From the NCBI RefSeq assembly GCF_013004375.1, contig NZ_JABERI010000009.1:155685-219684 (forward strand): 64,000 bases of DNA. Reading direction: 5' to 3'. Below the pieces are notes generated by a model. That model saw only the letters and a program-made list of their open reading frames with translations, was not told the origin of the DNA and searched no databases. Source of the DNA: Acinetobacter terrae. Lineage in GTDB: Bacteria; Pseudomonadota; Gammaproteobacteria; Pseudomonadales; Moraxellaceae. This document shows, piece by piece, positions 46,761 to 57,119 of this stretch. A program made the translations under genes and the position numbers. The first letter of the stretch is position 1; each line of letters starts with the position of its first letter.

Positions 46761-47345
46761 TTATTTTTTCGCAGGAACTGAGGCTTCAGTGGTGATATTT
46801 ACAGTAACCTTATCGCCCACATTTGGAACATAACCGCCAACACCAAAGGCTGAACGGTTAAATGACGTGGTTGCATTGAAACCAACAGTTTGCAATTTAG
46901 TCATTGGATGCACGGCTTGTTTATTTAATACAGCATCTAAAACTACAGGTTTAGTCACATCTTTCACGGTTAAATTACCAGTGATTCTGTATTTGTTTTT
47001 GCCTAAAGCCTGAACTTTAGTGCTTTTAAAAGTGATGTTCGGATATTTAGCAACATCAAAGAATTCTGCAGTTTGAATATGTTCATCCAATGCTTTTACA
47101 TTGGTATTGATGCTTGATACTGGAATATTAACATTTACCGATGAGTTTGCTGGCTTTTCATTATCGACGTTAATCGTACCTTGAATGTCAGAAAAGTTCG
47201 CAGATGGTGTAGAGAAACCAAAGTGGCTCCACGAGAAAACTGTTGCTGAGTGAGTTGGATCAATTTGGTAAGCAACGGGTTTTGCCAACGATAAAGTTGC
47301 AACTGATGCAACCGCCAAACCTAAAGTTATTGCTTTGAAATTCAT
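46761..47345 (-). CDS. YceI-family periplasmic protein
   Basis: 194 residues with a signal peptide (MNFKAITLGL...SLA). The lipocalin-like YceI domain begins A-Y-Q-I-D-P-T-H-S and has W-S-H-F-G-F-S, F-D-V-A-K-Y-P-N-I-T-F-K-S and G-N-L-T-V-K-D-V-T-K-P-V. The family binds polyisoprenoid-type lipids; the role here is unknown. Confidence 0.93.
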   Translation of the reverse strand: MNFKAITLGLAVASVATLSLAKPVAYQIDPTHSATVFSWSHFGFSTPSANFSDIQGTINVDNEKPANSSVNVNIPVSSINTNVKALDEHIQTAEFFDVAKYPNITFKSTKVQALGKNKYRITGNLTVKDVTKPVVLDAVLNKQAVHPMTKLQTVGFNATTSFNRSAFGVGGYVPNVGDKVTVNITTEASVPAKK

Positions 47346-47734
47346 GTGTTTTTATCTCGCTTTGGAATGGTTGTTAGTTTATAGGTTTCTTATCTTAATT
47401 CACTGGTATAGATAAAACGATATGTTGCAAGAATAGAACAATCACTTGGCTTTGCAGAGCAATCCGGTATCAATATAAATACATTAATGTTAATTAATTG
47501 ATAAATCTAATAAATTATTTTTAATCAACTTTTGTTATTCTATCTCAGTGCCTGATTTACATTATTTTTTAATAATTTTCGAATCATTTAATACAAAAAA
47601 CACACAGTTTAGGGGCTTTATATGGAAAGTGGATCATGCTGCCCTGCTGACAATGGGCTGACTCGATCTGTTTCACTTTAAAATGATGAACCATCCAAAA
47701 GCGATCTAAGATTTTCACTACATCGCTAAAACAA
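47346..47734. other. intergenic region upstream of yceI gene
   Basis: About 390 bp, AT-rich. A frame at 47584-47796 (minus) has no ribosome site and overlaps the next terminator, so I do not count it. Nothing else recognised. Confidence 0.4.
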
Positions 47735-47758
47735 TTAAAGCCCCATGTGGGGCTTTTA
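47735..47758 (-). terminator. hairpin after the 71-residue gene
   Basis: TAAAGCCCCA/TGGGGCTTTTA stem, 2-nt loop, 16 nt after the stop on the minus strand. Confidence 0.65.
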
Positions 47759-47773
47759 AAGATGATTAATCTT

Positions 47774-47989
47774 TTACAACTTTTCAACCAGGACACGATC
47801 GACTTGTTTTAAGCCAGTGTGCTTTTCACGGTTTTGGCGACGCACTTTAATCACTTTTTCTTCGTCCAGTTCTTTCAGCATCAATACTACGGCCATCATG
47901 CTTTCTAGGGGGAGATCCTGACCGATCCACTTTTGCTCACCTGGTTCCATTAAAGTGATTTCATCACTAATTTGGTTATAAAGGCTCAT
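47774..47989 (-). CDS. small hypothetical protein (71 aa)
   Basis: The ATG at 47989 has GAGGAAAAT directly upstream, so the longer frame from 48025 is not used. The sequence MSLYNQISDEITLMEPGEQK continues into an amphipathic middle (L-E-S-M-M-A-V-V-L-M-L-K-E-L) and a basic end (K-V-R-R-Q-N-R-E-K-H). It could be a small nucleic-acid-binding or regulatory protein. Function unknown. Confidence 0.65.
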   Translation of the reverse strand: MSLYNQISDEITLMEPGEQKWIGQDLPLESMMAVVLMLKELDEEKVIKVRRQNREKHTGLKQVDRVLVEKL

Positions 47990-48106
47990 ATTTTCCTCAC
48001 TTATGCTGAATAAATGCCATCTCAAAATGAATACTCAATGAATGGCATCACTATATACTTATTCGTAAAAACTGCTAGAAGAATATCGTTAAAAATTTAT
48101 CAAAAT

Positions 48107-48133
48107 AAAAACGCCCCCTATGGGGCGTTTTTA
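48107..48133 (-). terminator. tkt terminator
   Basis: AAAAACGCCCC/GGGGCGTTTTT (48107-48117 with 48122-48132), 4-nt loop, 21 nt after the tkt stop on the minus strand. Confidence 0.9.
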
Positions 48134-48153
48134 ACTGAATTAATCTTTTAAAA

Positions 48154-50142
48154 TTAAGCAGTAATTTCTTTTACAGCAGCAACGACAGCAGCAGTTGTAA
48201 TACCGAAGTATTGGTATAAGTCTTTTGCAGGTGCAGATTCACCATAAGTCGTCATACCGATCACACGACCATCAAGACCTACAAATTTCCACCAGTAATC
48301 CACATGCGCAGCTTCAACAGCTACACGCGCACGGATGTGAGATGGAAGCACCGCTTCACGATAAGCCGCATCTTGTTTAACGAATTCTTCAGCACATGGC
48401 ATAGAAACAACACGCACACCTTCAAGTTGTGCATACGCTTCCATCGCAAGAGATACTTCAGAACCTGTTGCAATGATGATTGCTTTTAATTCGCCTTTTT
48501 CTTCAGCCAATACATAAGCACCTTTGGCAACATCAGCAATTTGAGCATCAGTACGCGTTTGGAATGGCAAGTTTTGACGAGAGAAGATCAATGCTGTTGG
48601 ACCTTCAGAACGTAAAAGTGCAGATTTCCAAGAAATCGCTGCCTCTACGGTGTCACATGGACGCCAAGTGTTTAAGTTTGGCGTGCCACGTAAAGATGCA
48701 ATTTGTTCTACAGGTTGATGTGTAGGACCATCCTCACCCAGACCAATTGAGTCATGCGTATAAACGTGAATCACACGTTGTTTCATCAGTGCAGACATAC
48801 GTACTGCATTACGTGCATATTCCATAAACATCAAGAATGTTGCTACGTAAGGGATGAAACCACCGTGAAGTGCAACACCATTGGCAATTGCAGTCATACC
48901 GAACTCACGTACGCCATAGTGTACGTAGTTACCTGCTGGATTGTCCTGTACGCCTTGAGCGCCTTTCCAAAGCGTCAGGTTCGAACCTGCAAGATCCGCA
49001 GAACCACCTAAAATTTCAGGAAGTTGTGGAGCAAATGCTTGAATCGCAGCTTGGCTCGCTTTACGCGTCGCAACAGTTTCAGCTTTTGCATTCACTTCAG
49101 CAATATAAGCATCTGCATTTGCAACGAAGTCAGCAGGTAAATCACCTGAGATACGACGTTTAAGCTCAGCAGCTTCAGTTGGGTATTTAGCAGCATAGGC
49201 AGCAAATACTTCATTCCAGGCAGCTTCAGATTTAGCCCCTTTGTCTTTTGCATCCCAAGCAGCATATAGGTCTGCAGGAATAACAAAGGCTTCTTCTTTC
49301 CAGCCTAAGGCTTCACGGGTTAAAGCAATTTCGTCATTACCTAACGGCGCACCGTGGCAATCTTCTTTACCTTGTTTATTTGGTGAACCTAAACCAATCA
49401 CTGTTTTACAGATGATTAGAGTTGGTTTAGCAGTTTCAGCTTTTGCATCTAAAGTTGCTTGACGGATTGCATCAGAATCATGCCCATCAACTTTAATCAC
49501 TTGCCAGCCATACGCATGGAAACGTTGTTCTGTATCGTCAGAGAACCAGCCTTCAACTTCACCATCAATTGAAATGCCGTTATCGTCATAGTAAGCAATC
49601 AACTTACCCAGACCTAAAGTACCTGCCAATGAACATGCTTCGTGTGAAACACCTTCCATTAAGCAACCATCACCGAGGAAACAGTAAGTGAAATGGTCAA
49701 CCACTTTAATGTCGTCTTTGTTGAATTGTGCTGCTAACGTTTTTTCAGCTAAAGCAAAACCAACTGCATTGGCGATACCCTGACCGAGTGGACCAGTTGT
49801 TGTTTCGATACCTGGTGCATAACCCAATTCAGGGTGACCTGGTGTTTTAGAATGTAATTGACGGAATTGTTGAAGATCCGCAATTGAAAGGTCATAACCG
49901 GTTAAATGTAATAATGCATATTGAAGCATTGAGCCATGGCCATTCGACAATACGAAACGGTCACGGTTGGCCCATTGTGGATTTGTTGGGTTATGATTTA
50001 AAAATTCGCGCCATACTACATCAGCGATATCTGCCATCCCCATTGGAGCACCTGGATGTCCTGAATTTGCTTTTTGCACAGCATCCATTGCCAATACACG
50101 AATTGCGTTTGCAATACGACGTTCATTAAGCGGGGTTGTCAT
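48154..50142 (-). CDS. tkt: transketolase
   Basis: ThDP-dependent pentose phosphate enzyme, 662 residues as usual. G-H-P-G-A-P-M-G-M (about 28-36), the ThDP motif G-D-G-C-L-M-E-G...N, and the central [14 protein letters not shown] transketolase signature are intact, as is R-E-F-G-M near 410. It moves two-carbon units between sugar phosphates and supplies ribose-5-phosphate and erythrose-4-phosphate. Monocistronic, transcribed away from metK. Confidence 0.98.
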   Translation of the reverse strand: MTTPLNERRIANAIRVLAMDAVQKANSGHPGAPMGMADIADVVWREFLNHNPTNPQWANRDRFVLSNGHGSMLQYALLHLTGYDLSIADLQQFRQLHSKTPGHPELGYAPGIETTTGPLGQGIANAVGFALAEKTLAAQFNKDDIKVVDHFTYCFLGDGCLMEGVSHEACSLAGTLGLGKLIAYYDDNGISIDGEVEGWFSDDTEQRFHAYGWQVIKVDGHDSDAIRQATLDAKAETAKPTLIICKTVIGLGSPNKQGKEDCHGAPLGNDEIALTREALGWKEEAFVIPADLYAAWDAKDKGAKSEAAWNEVFAAYAAKYPTEAAELKRRISGDLPADFVANADAYIAEVNAKAETVATRKASQAAIQAFAPQLPEILGGSADLAGSNLTLWKGAQGVQDNPAGNYVHYGVREFGMTAIANGVALHGGFIPYVATFLMFMEYARNAVRMSALMKQRVIHVYTHDSIGLGEDGPTHQPVEQIASLRGTPNLNTWRPCDTVEAAISWKSALLRSEGPTALIFSRQNLPFQTRTDAQIADVAKGAYVLAEEKGELKAIIIATGSEVSLAMEAYAQLEGVRVVSMPCAEEFVKQDAAYREAVLPSHIRARVAVEAAHVDYWWKFVGLDGRVIGMTTYGESAPAKDLYQYFGITTAAVVAAVKEITA

Positions 50143-50989
50143 AGGTCAGAGTCCAACTAAATCGTTTAAAGAAGATGATGAATAGGAAAATTCAAAGCTG
50201 GCTATATTGTCTTAAAAAAACAGCAAGGGGTAAAGCCTAATAGTCAACATTTCACTATTTATTCGTGACCAGACATATTTAAATGCAGGCAGAGTTCAAT
50301 TTCACATCGCTTTTAAGTATTTAGCGGTTAAGTAAAAACCGTGATTTATTTAATTTAAAACTCATAAATAATATTTTAACGATAAGTCAGCTTAATTTAT
50401 TTAGTCAGAACATGATGCAAACATTTCACTTATCCAAGGAATCTTTTTTTTATTGACCTATGAATGGATGAATTTCCATCACATGATGGTGTCAGTAAAG
50501 TTTTATTAAATAAAATTGATCAATTAACAGCCAGTAGACACGAAAGTTGAATAAAATTCATCTTTGGAAATATTTAATGAAAAATATAATTATTTTAAAT
50601 TGATATTTTGTGACTTTTTTTATAGCTTATATAAGATTGATAGACTGATCTAAAAACAATGATTCAACACAATTTATTTGAATTAATAGTTTGATAATGA
50701 TCATTATTTTTACATAAAAACTCTAACATTCAATCTTATCAATAATATTTTTATCCTCAATCAATACACTTTGACTCACTGACTAAATATATGCGCTATA
50801 AAAATTTTCATATCGAAAATTCACACTTTAAAGCCGAATTTCTTCTGCTTATCAGTTTTTTAGATGCATATATCAATTAAAAAGTCGTGAAATTGAAATA
50901 ATTTCAGTCATTTTGGTCGTGTAGAACTAGTCCAAAAGTCTAACTCGATGTAACATATCGGGTCTTTAAAATTAACTGTGATAGGACTT
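50143..50989. other. long intergenic region between tkt and metK
   Basis: 847 bp, strongly AT-rich, holding both divergent promoters. I find no ORF with a ribosome site, no tRNA and no recognised SAM-riboswitch fold. One perfect 14-bp dyad, ATAATGATCATTAT (50694-50707), resembles half of a Fur box but is far from either gene. Confidence 0.5.
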
Positions 50990-52156
50990 ATGCGCGAGTA
51001 CGCTGTATTTACCTCGGAATCTGTAAGCGAAGGCCATCCGGATAAAATGGCTGACCAAATCAGTGACGCTATTTTGGATGCAATATTAACAGAAGACCCA
51101 TATGCACGGGTTGCTTGTGAAACGCTTGTAAAAACGGGTGCCGTAGTACTTGCCGGTGAAATCACAACAACTGCAAATGTTGACTTCGAAGCAATTGTAC
51201 GTCAAACCGTAAATGGAATTGGTTATCACCATTCTGACCTTGGTTTTGATGGTTCAACCTGTGCTGTCATCAACATGATTGGTAAACAGTCTCCTGAAAT
51301 TGCTCAAGGTGTTGACCGTCAAAAACCTGAAGATCAAGGTGCGGGCGACCAAGGTTTAATGTTTGGTTATGCAAGCCGTGAAACTGATGTCTTGATGCCT
51401 GCTCCTATTTCTTATGCACATCGCTTAATGGAAAAACAGGCTGAACTACGCCGTAATGGCCGTTTACCTTGGTTACGTCCAGATGCGAAAAGTCAGGTGA
51501 CTTTTGCATATGAAAATGGCATGCCTGTTCGTTTAGACGCAGTTGTATTGTCTACCCAACACGATCCTGAAATTTCACAAGCAAACCTTAAAGAAGCTGT
51601 GATTGAAGAAATCGTGAAGAAAGTGATTCCTGCTGAAATGTTCCATGCAGACACCAAATTCCACATCAACCCAACTGGGATGTTTGTGATTGGTGGTCCT
51701 GTAGGTGACTGTGGTTTAACCGGCCGTAAAATCATTGTAGATACTTACGGTGGTATGGCACGTCATGGTGGCGGTGCTTTCTCTGGTAAAGATCCATCTA
51801 AAGTTGACCGTTCTGCTGCTTATGCAGGTCGTTATGTAGCGAAAAATATTGTTGCTGCTGGTCTTGCTGATAAATGTGAAATTCAGGTGTCTTATGCAAT
51901 TGGTGTTGCAGAGCCAACTTCAATTTCAATCAATACCTTCAATACAGCAAAAGTATCTGAAGAATTGATCATTCAATTGGTTCGTGAACACTTCGACTTA
52001 CGTCCATACGGCATTACCCGCATGCTAGACCTGATTCAACCGATGTATAAGCAAACTGCTGCTTATGGTCATTTTGGTCGTGAAGGTTCAGACACTGCAT
52101 TTACTTGGGAAAAAACGGATAAAGTGGAAGCGCTTAAAGCCTCTGCCGGACTGTAA
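50990..52156 (+). CDS. metK: S-adenosylmethionine synthetase
   Basis: Makes SAM from ATP and methionine, 388 residues from the ATG at 50990 with TAGGA 5 nt upstream. A GTG at 50978 in the same frame lacks support. Signatures: [12 protein letters not shown], the hexapeptide-like [11 protein letters not shown] and G-G-G-A-F-S-G-K-D. All three domains are complete. A strong terminator follows. Confidence 0.98.
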   Translation: MREYAVFTSESVSEGHPDKMADQISDAILDAILTEDPYARVACETLVKTGAVVLAGEITTTANVDFEAIVRQTVNGIGYHHSDLGFDGSTCAVINMIGKQSPEIAQGVDRQKPEDQGAGDQGLMFGYASRETDVLMPAPISYAHRLMEKQAELRRNGRLPWLRPDAKSQVTFAYENGMPVRLDAVVLSTQHDPEISQANLKEAVIEEIVKKVIPAEMFHADTKFHINPTGMFVIGGPVGDCGLTGRKIIVDTYGGMARHGGGAFSGKDPSKVDRSAAYAGRYVAKNIVAAGLADKCEIQVSYAIGVAEPTSISINTFNTAKVSEELIIQLVREHFDLRPYGITRMLDLIQPMYKQTAAYGHFGREGSDTAFTWEKTDKVEALKASAGL

Positions 52157-52165
52157 TTTTTTCAT

Positions 52166-52195
52166 AAAAAAGCCCACATCTGTGGGCTTTTTTTT
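52166..52195 (+). terminator. metK terminator
   Basis: AAAAAAGCCCACA/TGTGGGCTTTTTT with 2-nt loop and T-run. Confidence 0.92.
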
Positions 52196-52208
52196 ACGTA
52201 AAAAATCA

Positions 52209-52451
52209 TTATTTCGTTTTTCCTCCCTGTTTTAGAATTTCTAATAATGAAATTTGCACAGGCGTTTCTTGATGATCCTGTAAATAGACATGAACGATTT
52301 TAAAGATGATGACTGCTGCCAGGCAGCTTAAAACACAAAAAATCCAGAAACCATACGGGCTTTTAATATTATGTGAACCGCAATTTGTGCATTCTTTATG
52401 AGTCGAATCAACGACTTGATCACAACAAGCACAATGATATTGATATAGCAT
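52209..52451 (-). CDS. small zinc-ribbon membrane protein
   Basis: 80 residues. An N-terminal zinc-ribbon-like knuckle pair, C-A-C-C and C-T-N-C-G (C8, C10-C11, C21, C24), is followed by one hydrophobic helix (about 34-55) and a short polar tail. Likely a small membrane-anchored protein; function unknown. Convergent with metK across its terminator. Confidence 0.65.
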   Translation of the reverse strand: MLYQYHCACCDQVVDSTHKECTNCGSHNIKSPYGFWIFCVLSCLAAVIIFKIVHVYLQDHQETPVQISLLEILKQGGKTK

Positions 52452-52774
52452 AGCTATGCTCCTACATTACGCACATTCTTGTTTTTATATTTCCACCATA
52501 TTGTTTGATGGAGGGTAATATCAATAAGATCTTATGTGAGTCTTTCGCTAGATACAAGGCTATTTATCAATAACTAAAATTGACCAAAATATAAATCTTT
52601 TTCATTATTTATTTAATCTATTTGTTTTTAATAAAAAATATCTTTTCTTATTAAAAATAAATGACATTCTTTGTAACAAAGATGGAATCAGTCAAAAATT
52701 AAATTGGTGCGTTTAAGATCCACATCACGCTCATGTTTTTAGTTAAAATAGTAGGCAATAATCTGGAGTGTATG
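52452..52774. other. intergenic region
   Basis: About 320 bp, AT-rich, separating two divergent small genes. No further feature recognised. Confidence 0.35.
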
Positions 52775-52963
52775 ATGGTTCAACTGATTAAAAAGGGTGG
52801 CTTACGTGAACGTGCCAACCGTAGCCGCAGCTACAAAGGTTCAGAAAATACTGAAACAACCTTAAAACCCAATCGCTATTCTCAAGGCGAAAAAAATGAG
52901 GAAGTAAGTACTGCCACTCCCCCATCTACGCCACTCACGGATGATTCCGTCAAAAAAGACTAA
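52775..52963 (+). CDS. small basic hypothetical protein (62 aa)
   Basis: ATG at 52775 with GGAG 6 nt upstream; a second ATG lies one codon earlier. The start M-V-Q-L-I-K-K-G-G-L-R-E-R-A-N-R-S-R is strongly basic and the end is Ser/Thr/Pro-rich, so it is probably largely disordered. Its stop overlaps the stop of the convergent LysE gene by 4 nt. No family recognised; moderate support as a gene. Confidence 0.5.
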   Translation: MVQLIKKGGLRERANRSRSYKGSENTETTLKPNRYSQGEKNEEVSTATPPSTPLTDDSVKKD

Positions 52964-53598
52964 AACATCGCTAATGCATCAACCGCTAACCAGATTGCAA
53001 AAATCAGGAATAATCCCCCGGAAATAATATCGATATAACTCCCTGAACGCTGATAAGCACCTTTGATTTTTGGCATCGACATGATCAGCATGAACAATAC
53101 AAAAACCAAAAAGGTTTGCAGAGGAATAATCACTGCGAGTTGGGTTTTTAAATGGGTCGATGCGGATGAACTTAAAGCTAAAGAAAAGACGCTACTAAAA
53201 TAAATCAGAGTCTTAGGATTGGATAAATTGGTAAACAATCCCAATAAAAAATGGTTTTTAGCATCAGGTGCAGTGTGTTGTTGAGCATCATCCAGATTTG
53301 TTTCTTGCTTCAGGGTTTTTAAACCACCATTCAACATTGCCCACCCCATGCGAGCCAAAAACAATCCACCAATCAACATTAAAACTTGTTGTATCCATGG
53401 AAATTGCTCAATCAGCACAGTAAATCCGAGTAGGGTCAGTACCACCCAAACCACTATACCGACTGAAATACCGAAAATAATTTTTAAAGTGTTGGCCCTT
53501 GAAGTTGATGCTGAACTTTTAGCAATCAGTAAAACATCCGGCCCGGGGCTAAGCTGTGCAACAAAATGCAGTGCACAAATGGTCAAAAGCAATGACAT
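52960..53598 (-). CDS. LysE-family translocator
   Basis: 212 residues with six hydrophobic segments and the family N-terminus L-H-F-V-A-Q-L-S-P-G-P-D-V-L-L-I, plus N-P-K-T-L-I-Y-F-S in the middle. Related to, but clearly distinct from, the exporter at 46060. Likely exports an amino acid; substrate unknown. Confidence 0.9.
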   Translation of the reverse strand: MSLLLTICALHFVAQLSPGPDVLLIAKSSASTSRANTLKIIFGISVGIVVWVVLTLLGFTVLIEQFPWIQQVLMLIGGLFLARMGWAMLNGGLKTLKQETNLDDAQQHTAPDAKNHFLLGLFTNLSNPKTLIYFSSVFSLALSSSASTHLKTQLAVIIPLQTFLVFVLFMLIMSMPKIKGAYQRSGSYIDIISGGLFLIFAIWLAVDALAMF

Positions 53599-53694
53599 AG
53601 AAATAGAGGAGATTTTAAAAAAACGTATTATATCGTTTGTTCAATTTTTTGCATGCCTTAGCCCGACTTTAAATACAAATATAGAAGCCATAAA

Positions 53695-53728
53695 AAAGCC
53701 GAATCATCAGGATTCGGCTTTAAAAAAA
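53695..53728. terminator. hairpin after fxsA
   Basis: AAAGCCGAATC-ATCAG-GATTCGGCTTT, 23 nt from the fxsA stop. A/T runs on both sides allow use on either strand. Confidence 0.85.
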
Positions 53729-53743
53729 TATAGATCAATAAAC

Positions 53744-54310
53744 TTATTTATTCACATCTTTCATTTCAATTTTTTTCGCATCTGGCATTACTTCACGTGC
53801 TTCGCCATCAATAATGCTAGAATCATGATGCGGTGCACCACCTTGCTGTTGCATCTCTTGCATTTGACGCATGATATCCGCAAATGGGTTTTGACCTTGG
53901 GCACCTGCATCGCCCATGCCTCCCATATTCCCCATGCCTCCCATCATTTTTTCCATCATGGCCTGTTGACGTTTCATCATGGTTTTCATTGCCACAGCTT
54001 TCAAAGCTTGTTGTACTGGTGGAATGAGTATTAACAGTGCAAGTACATCAGTGATTAAGCCTGGAATCAGTAACAACAAACCCGCAATAATTTTAGGTAA
54101 ATTATTGCTTAGACTTGGGTCCATGGCCATTTGACCTTGTTTCATTTGTTGCAGACCAGACGCATGGGTACGGATCATATTGATCCCGATGAAAAATGCA
54201 GCAACAAACCAGAAAAATACGTACCACATGCTGCCGACGAGGTCACCCACGCCAATCCAGACAAAGACTTCAAGGATTAAGCCAGCCAAAACAATAAGAA
54301 ATAATTTCAT
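53744..54310 (-). CDS. fxsA: FxsA-family membrane protein
   Basis: 188 residues. N-terminal membrane helices (about 3-45) are followed by the FxsA core (I-A-G-L-L-L-L-I-P-G-L-I-T-D-V-L-A). The cytoplasmic C-terminal half is rich in Met and Gln (Q-Q-A-M-M-E-K-M-M-G-G-M-G) and ends charged. E. coli FxsA relieves F-exclusion of phage T7. The normal role is unknown. Confidence 0.9.
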   Translation of the reverse strand: MKLFLIVLAGLILEVFVWIGVGDLVGSMWYVFFWFVAAFFIGINMIRTHASGLQQMKQGQMAMDPSLSNNLPKIIAGLLLLIPGLITDVLALLILIPPVQQALKAVAMKTMMKRQQAMMEKMMGGMGNMGGMGDAGAQGQNPFADIMRQMQEMQQQGGAPHHDSSIIDGEAREVMPDAKKIEMKDVNK

Positions 54311-54432
54311 AAAAATTAATCAAATCTCAATAAAATAAATAGGGTGCAATATTCAAGTGCTTAATCACGATCAAGCTTTTTTGATACGCTTATGTAACAA
54401 TATGGGCATTATTCTATTTTTAAAGTCTTTAT

Positions 54433-54975
54433 ATGTCATTAATTATTGGTATCGATCCGGGTTCACGCATGACAGGCTACGGTATTATCGAAAAAGATGG
54501 GCAAAAATTGACTTTTGTAGATGCAGGAACCATTCGTACCGAAACCCCGGAAATGCCGGAACGCTTAAAACGAATTTTTGCAGGTGTGGAACGTATTGTT
54601 AAATTTCATGGTCCTACCGAAGCGGCAGTCGAACAAGTCTTTATGGCACAAAATCCCGACTCTGCGCTAAAATTGGGTCAAGCTCGTGGCGCTGCCATTG
54701 CTGCGTTGGTGAACCTAGATTTACAAGTGGCGGAATATACAGCACGACAAATTAAGCAATCCGTGGTGGGTTATGGGGCGGCAGATAAAGAACAAGTTCA
54801 GATGATGGTCATGCGTATTTTAAATTTAAGCATTAAGCCGCAACAAGATGCTGCCGATGCCTTGGCTGCTGCGATTTGCCATGCCCACGCTTCAGGCAGT
54901 ATGAGTAAAATGGCAGTACTCAATGCTCTAGGTGGTATGGCACGTGGACGTAGCCGTACCGTTAGAAGAAGATAA
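54433..54975 (+). CDS. ruvC: Holliday junction resolvase RuvC
   Basis: 180-residue endonuclease that cuts Holliday junctions. The N-terminus I-I-G-I-D-P-G-S carries the first catalytic Asp (D8). E-Q-V-F follows, and [12 protein letters not shown] carries the C-terminal acidic pair. ruvA and ruvB are not adjacent, as is common in this group. Confidence 0.97.
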   Translation: MSLIIGIDPGSRMTGYGIIEKDGQKLTFVDAGTIRTETPEMPERLKRIFAGVERIVKFHGPTEAAVEQVFMAQNPDSALKLGQARGAAIAALVNLDLQVAEYTARQIKQSVVGYGAADKEQVQMMVMRILNLSIKPQQDAADALAAAICHAHASGSMSKMAVLNALGGMARGRSRTVRRR

Positions 54976-54984
54976 GTAGAATAT

Positions 54985-55320
54985 TTAAAGATACTGCGCG
55001 AAATCTTTACGCATTTCACCAATCGAGGGTTGCTTGGGATAAGTAAAAGTAACTCTCCGGCCGAAATTTCTTATATTCTTTTTCTGATTGGGATCAATCC
55101 GGATCAAAACCAGTTCATCCGGTTCATTGCGATGATTAATTTCGCAAATCATAATGGTTTGATTCCTTTCAATGACTTTATATTTCATGAATTCTTTTTG
55201 TACGATATCCTTAAATGAGGTATTGCCTGAGCGACTTGAACTCGAACCACCACGTTGTGTGTAAATCACCATAATAATGCAAATTGCGATCACAATCGCC
55301 ACAACCAGATATTTGTCCAT
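54985..55320 (-). CDS. small membrane-anchored hypothetical protein
   Basis: About 111 residues, starting at either of two adjacent ATGs (55323 or 55320; GAGG spacing favours the second). One N-terminal helix (about 4-21), a Ser/Gly linker, then a compact basic domain (V-I-E-R-N-Q-T-I-M-I-C-E, V-L-I-R-I-D-P-N-Q-K-K). Family not recognised. It lies downstream of acyP on the same strand and convergent with ruvC. Confidence 0.65.
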   Translation of the reverse strand: MDKYLVVAIVIAICIIMVIYTQRGGSSSSRSGNTSFKDIVQKEFMKYKVIERNQTIMICEINHRNEPDELVLIRIDPNQKKNIRNFGRRVTFTYPKQPSIGEMRKDFAQYL

Positions 55321-55355
55321 CATTCCCCTCTTATATTTTTTTATCCAAGTCCTAT

Positions 55356-55631
55356 TTATCGCAACATTTTAAATGCAATAAAATCCTGTGCTTGATCAAA
55401 TTCGATTTGAATAATCTTTGAAACTTCGGCATGTGATGGGCCAATATAACTACGTTCTATTATTGTATGGAGCTGATATTCCGTACCAACAATGACTGCC
55501 TCAACTTCACCGCTATCCAGATTTTTTACATAGCCTTTAAGTTCTAATTCTAGAGCATGCTGTTCAAACCAGCGTCGGTAGCCCACACCTTGTACTTTGC
55601 CATGAATGATTAATTTGATCGCTTTATTCAT
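55356..55631 (-). CDS. acyP: acylphosphatase
   Basis: 91-residue acylphosphatase hydrolysing carboxyl-phosphate bonds. G-K-V-Q-G-V-G-Y-R holds the catalytic Arg, and G-Y-V-K-N-L-D-S-G the catalytic Asn. The ATG at 55631 is used; the frame extends upstream inside nnr. It overlaps the nnr stop by 8 nt, so the two are co-translated. Confidence 0.93.
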   Translation of the reverse strand: MNKAIKLIIHGKVQGVGYRRWFEQHALELELKGYVKNLDSGEVEAVIVGTEYQLHTIIERSYIGPSHAEVSKIIQIEFDQAQDFIAFKMLR

Positions 55632-57096
55632 CATGACTTCCATTAACCACATGATAAATTGCTTCATTCATATGATGAGCCTGCACACCACGCATCCCTT
55701 TTTTTGCCAACCAGTCGCCGGCCAAAGCATGTAAAGTGACGATTTCATGCAGATGAATTTGCCCGGAAAATTGTGCTTTCAAACTGGCCACCATGCCTGC
55801 CAACACATCACCCATGCCGCCCGTTCCCATCCCTGCATTGCCGGCGGTACAAATCCACAGCTGATCTTCTAAAATCAAACTGCCTGCACCTTTGAGCACC
55901 CACTGCCCTGCGTACTTTTCTTGGAGTTGATGAATCGCTGCAACTCGGTCATTTTCAATATCTTTCACAGAACAATTTAGAAGTTTTGCCGCTTCACCTG
56001 GATGCGGTGTCGCGTAAGAATCTAGTTTTAATAATTCAGGATGCTCAGCTAAGAACCATAAAGCGTCGGCATCGAGCACCACATGTAAATGTTCAGCTGT
56101 GTTGAGCTTAGGGAACCATTTGAAATACTGTTGTTCTGACCAAGTATCACGTCCCAAGCCCATACCAAAGCTGACCGCATCGACATGATCTAATAATTGC
56201 TGAATTTCTGCTTTGGTCAAGGCATTGATATCACGCAGCATAATATTCGGCGAACGTGCCAAAATCGCTGTGTGATGTTTTTCATGGCAGACAATCGTGA
56301 CTTTCCCCGCACCTGCACTATAGGCAGATTCGGCTGCCATCATTACCGCACCGCCCATATCCGCATGTCCACCGACAATGAGTACATGACCATAGCTGCC
56401 CTTATTCCCAAAAGCTTTTCGTTGTGGAAGTGAAATCGTCGTTGCTGAAAGTTGAGCGCTTGGATTTAAATCTTCATCTATAGGAATCAGGGAAATGACA
56501 TCAACCTGTCCTGAAAATTCTTTCCCTTGTCCGGTAAATAGCCCGGTTTTTAAACCTAAAGCCGAATAGGTGTAATCGGCTTTGATCGCACACGGTAATG
56601 GCTGACCAGTATTGGCCTGTAAACCACTTGGAACATCAATGGCAATTTTTAAACCAGATTGCGCATTAATGCTTTGAATAATCTGCTGCCAATCTGGATT
56701 AAGTTCACGATTTAAACCAATGCCAAATAAAGCATCGATATAACAGTCATATTGTTTTGGAAATTCAAAACCTGAATGAATTTTTATTTCTGCCGCTACA
56801 GCTTCTTGATAAGCCGTATGTAAATCTTTTGAAGATCCTAATTCAGCTGCATAAATCTCGACATTAAAATCGGCTTGTTTTAAATATTTAGCCGTTAAAT
56901 ATCCATCACCTGCATTATTGCCTTGCCCACAACACACCGCAATTTTTTTTATTTGCTGTTGCTGAAAAATGGGAAGTAAGCGCTGCGCAACCATCCAAGC
57001 GACTTGCTGCATTAACGCATAAGAACTGTTTTGCTTGGCAAACCAGCGTTGCTCCCATGCTTGAATACTTTGGCTATGATAAACTGGCTGACGCAT
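55624..57096 (-). CDS. nnr: bifunctional NAD(P)H-hydrate repair enzyme Nnr (epimerase-dehydratase)
   Basis: 490 residues: epimerase domain (about 1-210; C-G-Q-G-N-N-A-G-D-G-Y) and ADP-dependent dehydratase domain (about 220-490; G-G-H-A-D-M-G-G-A, T-P-H-P-G-E-A-A, G-N-A-G-M-G-T-G-G-M-G-D-V-L-A-G). It repairs damaged NADHX/NADPHX. It is divergent from queG with only 23 bp between the starts, the same pairing as yjeF/queG in E. coli. Confidence 0.95.
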   Translation of the reverse strand: MRQPVYHSQSIQAWEQRWFAKQNSSYALMQQVAWMVAQRLLPIFQQQQIKKIAVCCGQGNNAGDGYLTAKYLKQADFNVEIYAAELGSSKDLHTAYQEAVAAEIKIHSGFEFPKQYDCYIDALFGIGLNRELNPDWQQIIQSINAQSGLKIAIDVPSGLQANTGQPLPCAIKADYTYSALGLKTGLFTGQGKEFSGQVDVISLIPIDEDLNPSAQLSATTISLPQRKAFGNKGSYGHVLIVGGHADMGGAVMMAAESAYSAGAGKVTIVCHEKHHTAILARSPNIMLRDINALTKAEIQQLLDHVDAVSFGMGLGRDTWSEQQYFKWFPKLNTAEHLHVVLDADALWFLAEHPELLKLDSYATPHPGEAAKLLNCSVKDIENDRVAAIHQLQEKYAGQWVLKGAGSLILEDQLWICTAGNAGMGTGGMGDVLAGMVASLKAQFSGQIHLHEIVTLHALAGDWLAKKGMRGVQAHHMNEAIYHVVNGSHDE

Positions 57097-57119
57097 TGTT
57101 CTTCTCTTCTTGTTAAATT

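Noticed and set aside
47584..47796. 70-codon frame on the minus strand
   Set aside because: No ribosome site, crosses the terminator of the neighbouring gene, and the composition looks random.
50708..50989. SAM-responsive riboswitch before metK
   Set aside because: Some small stems exist but none has the conserved core of a known SAM riboswitch class.
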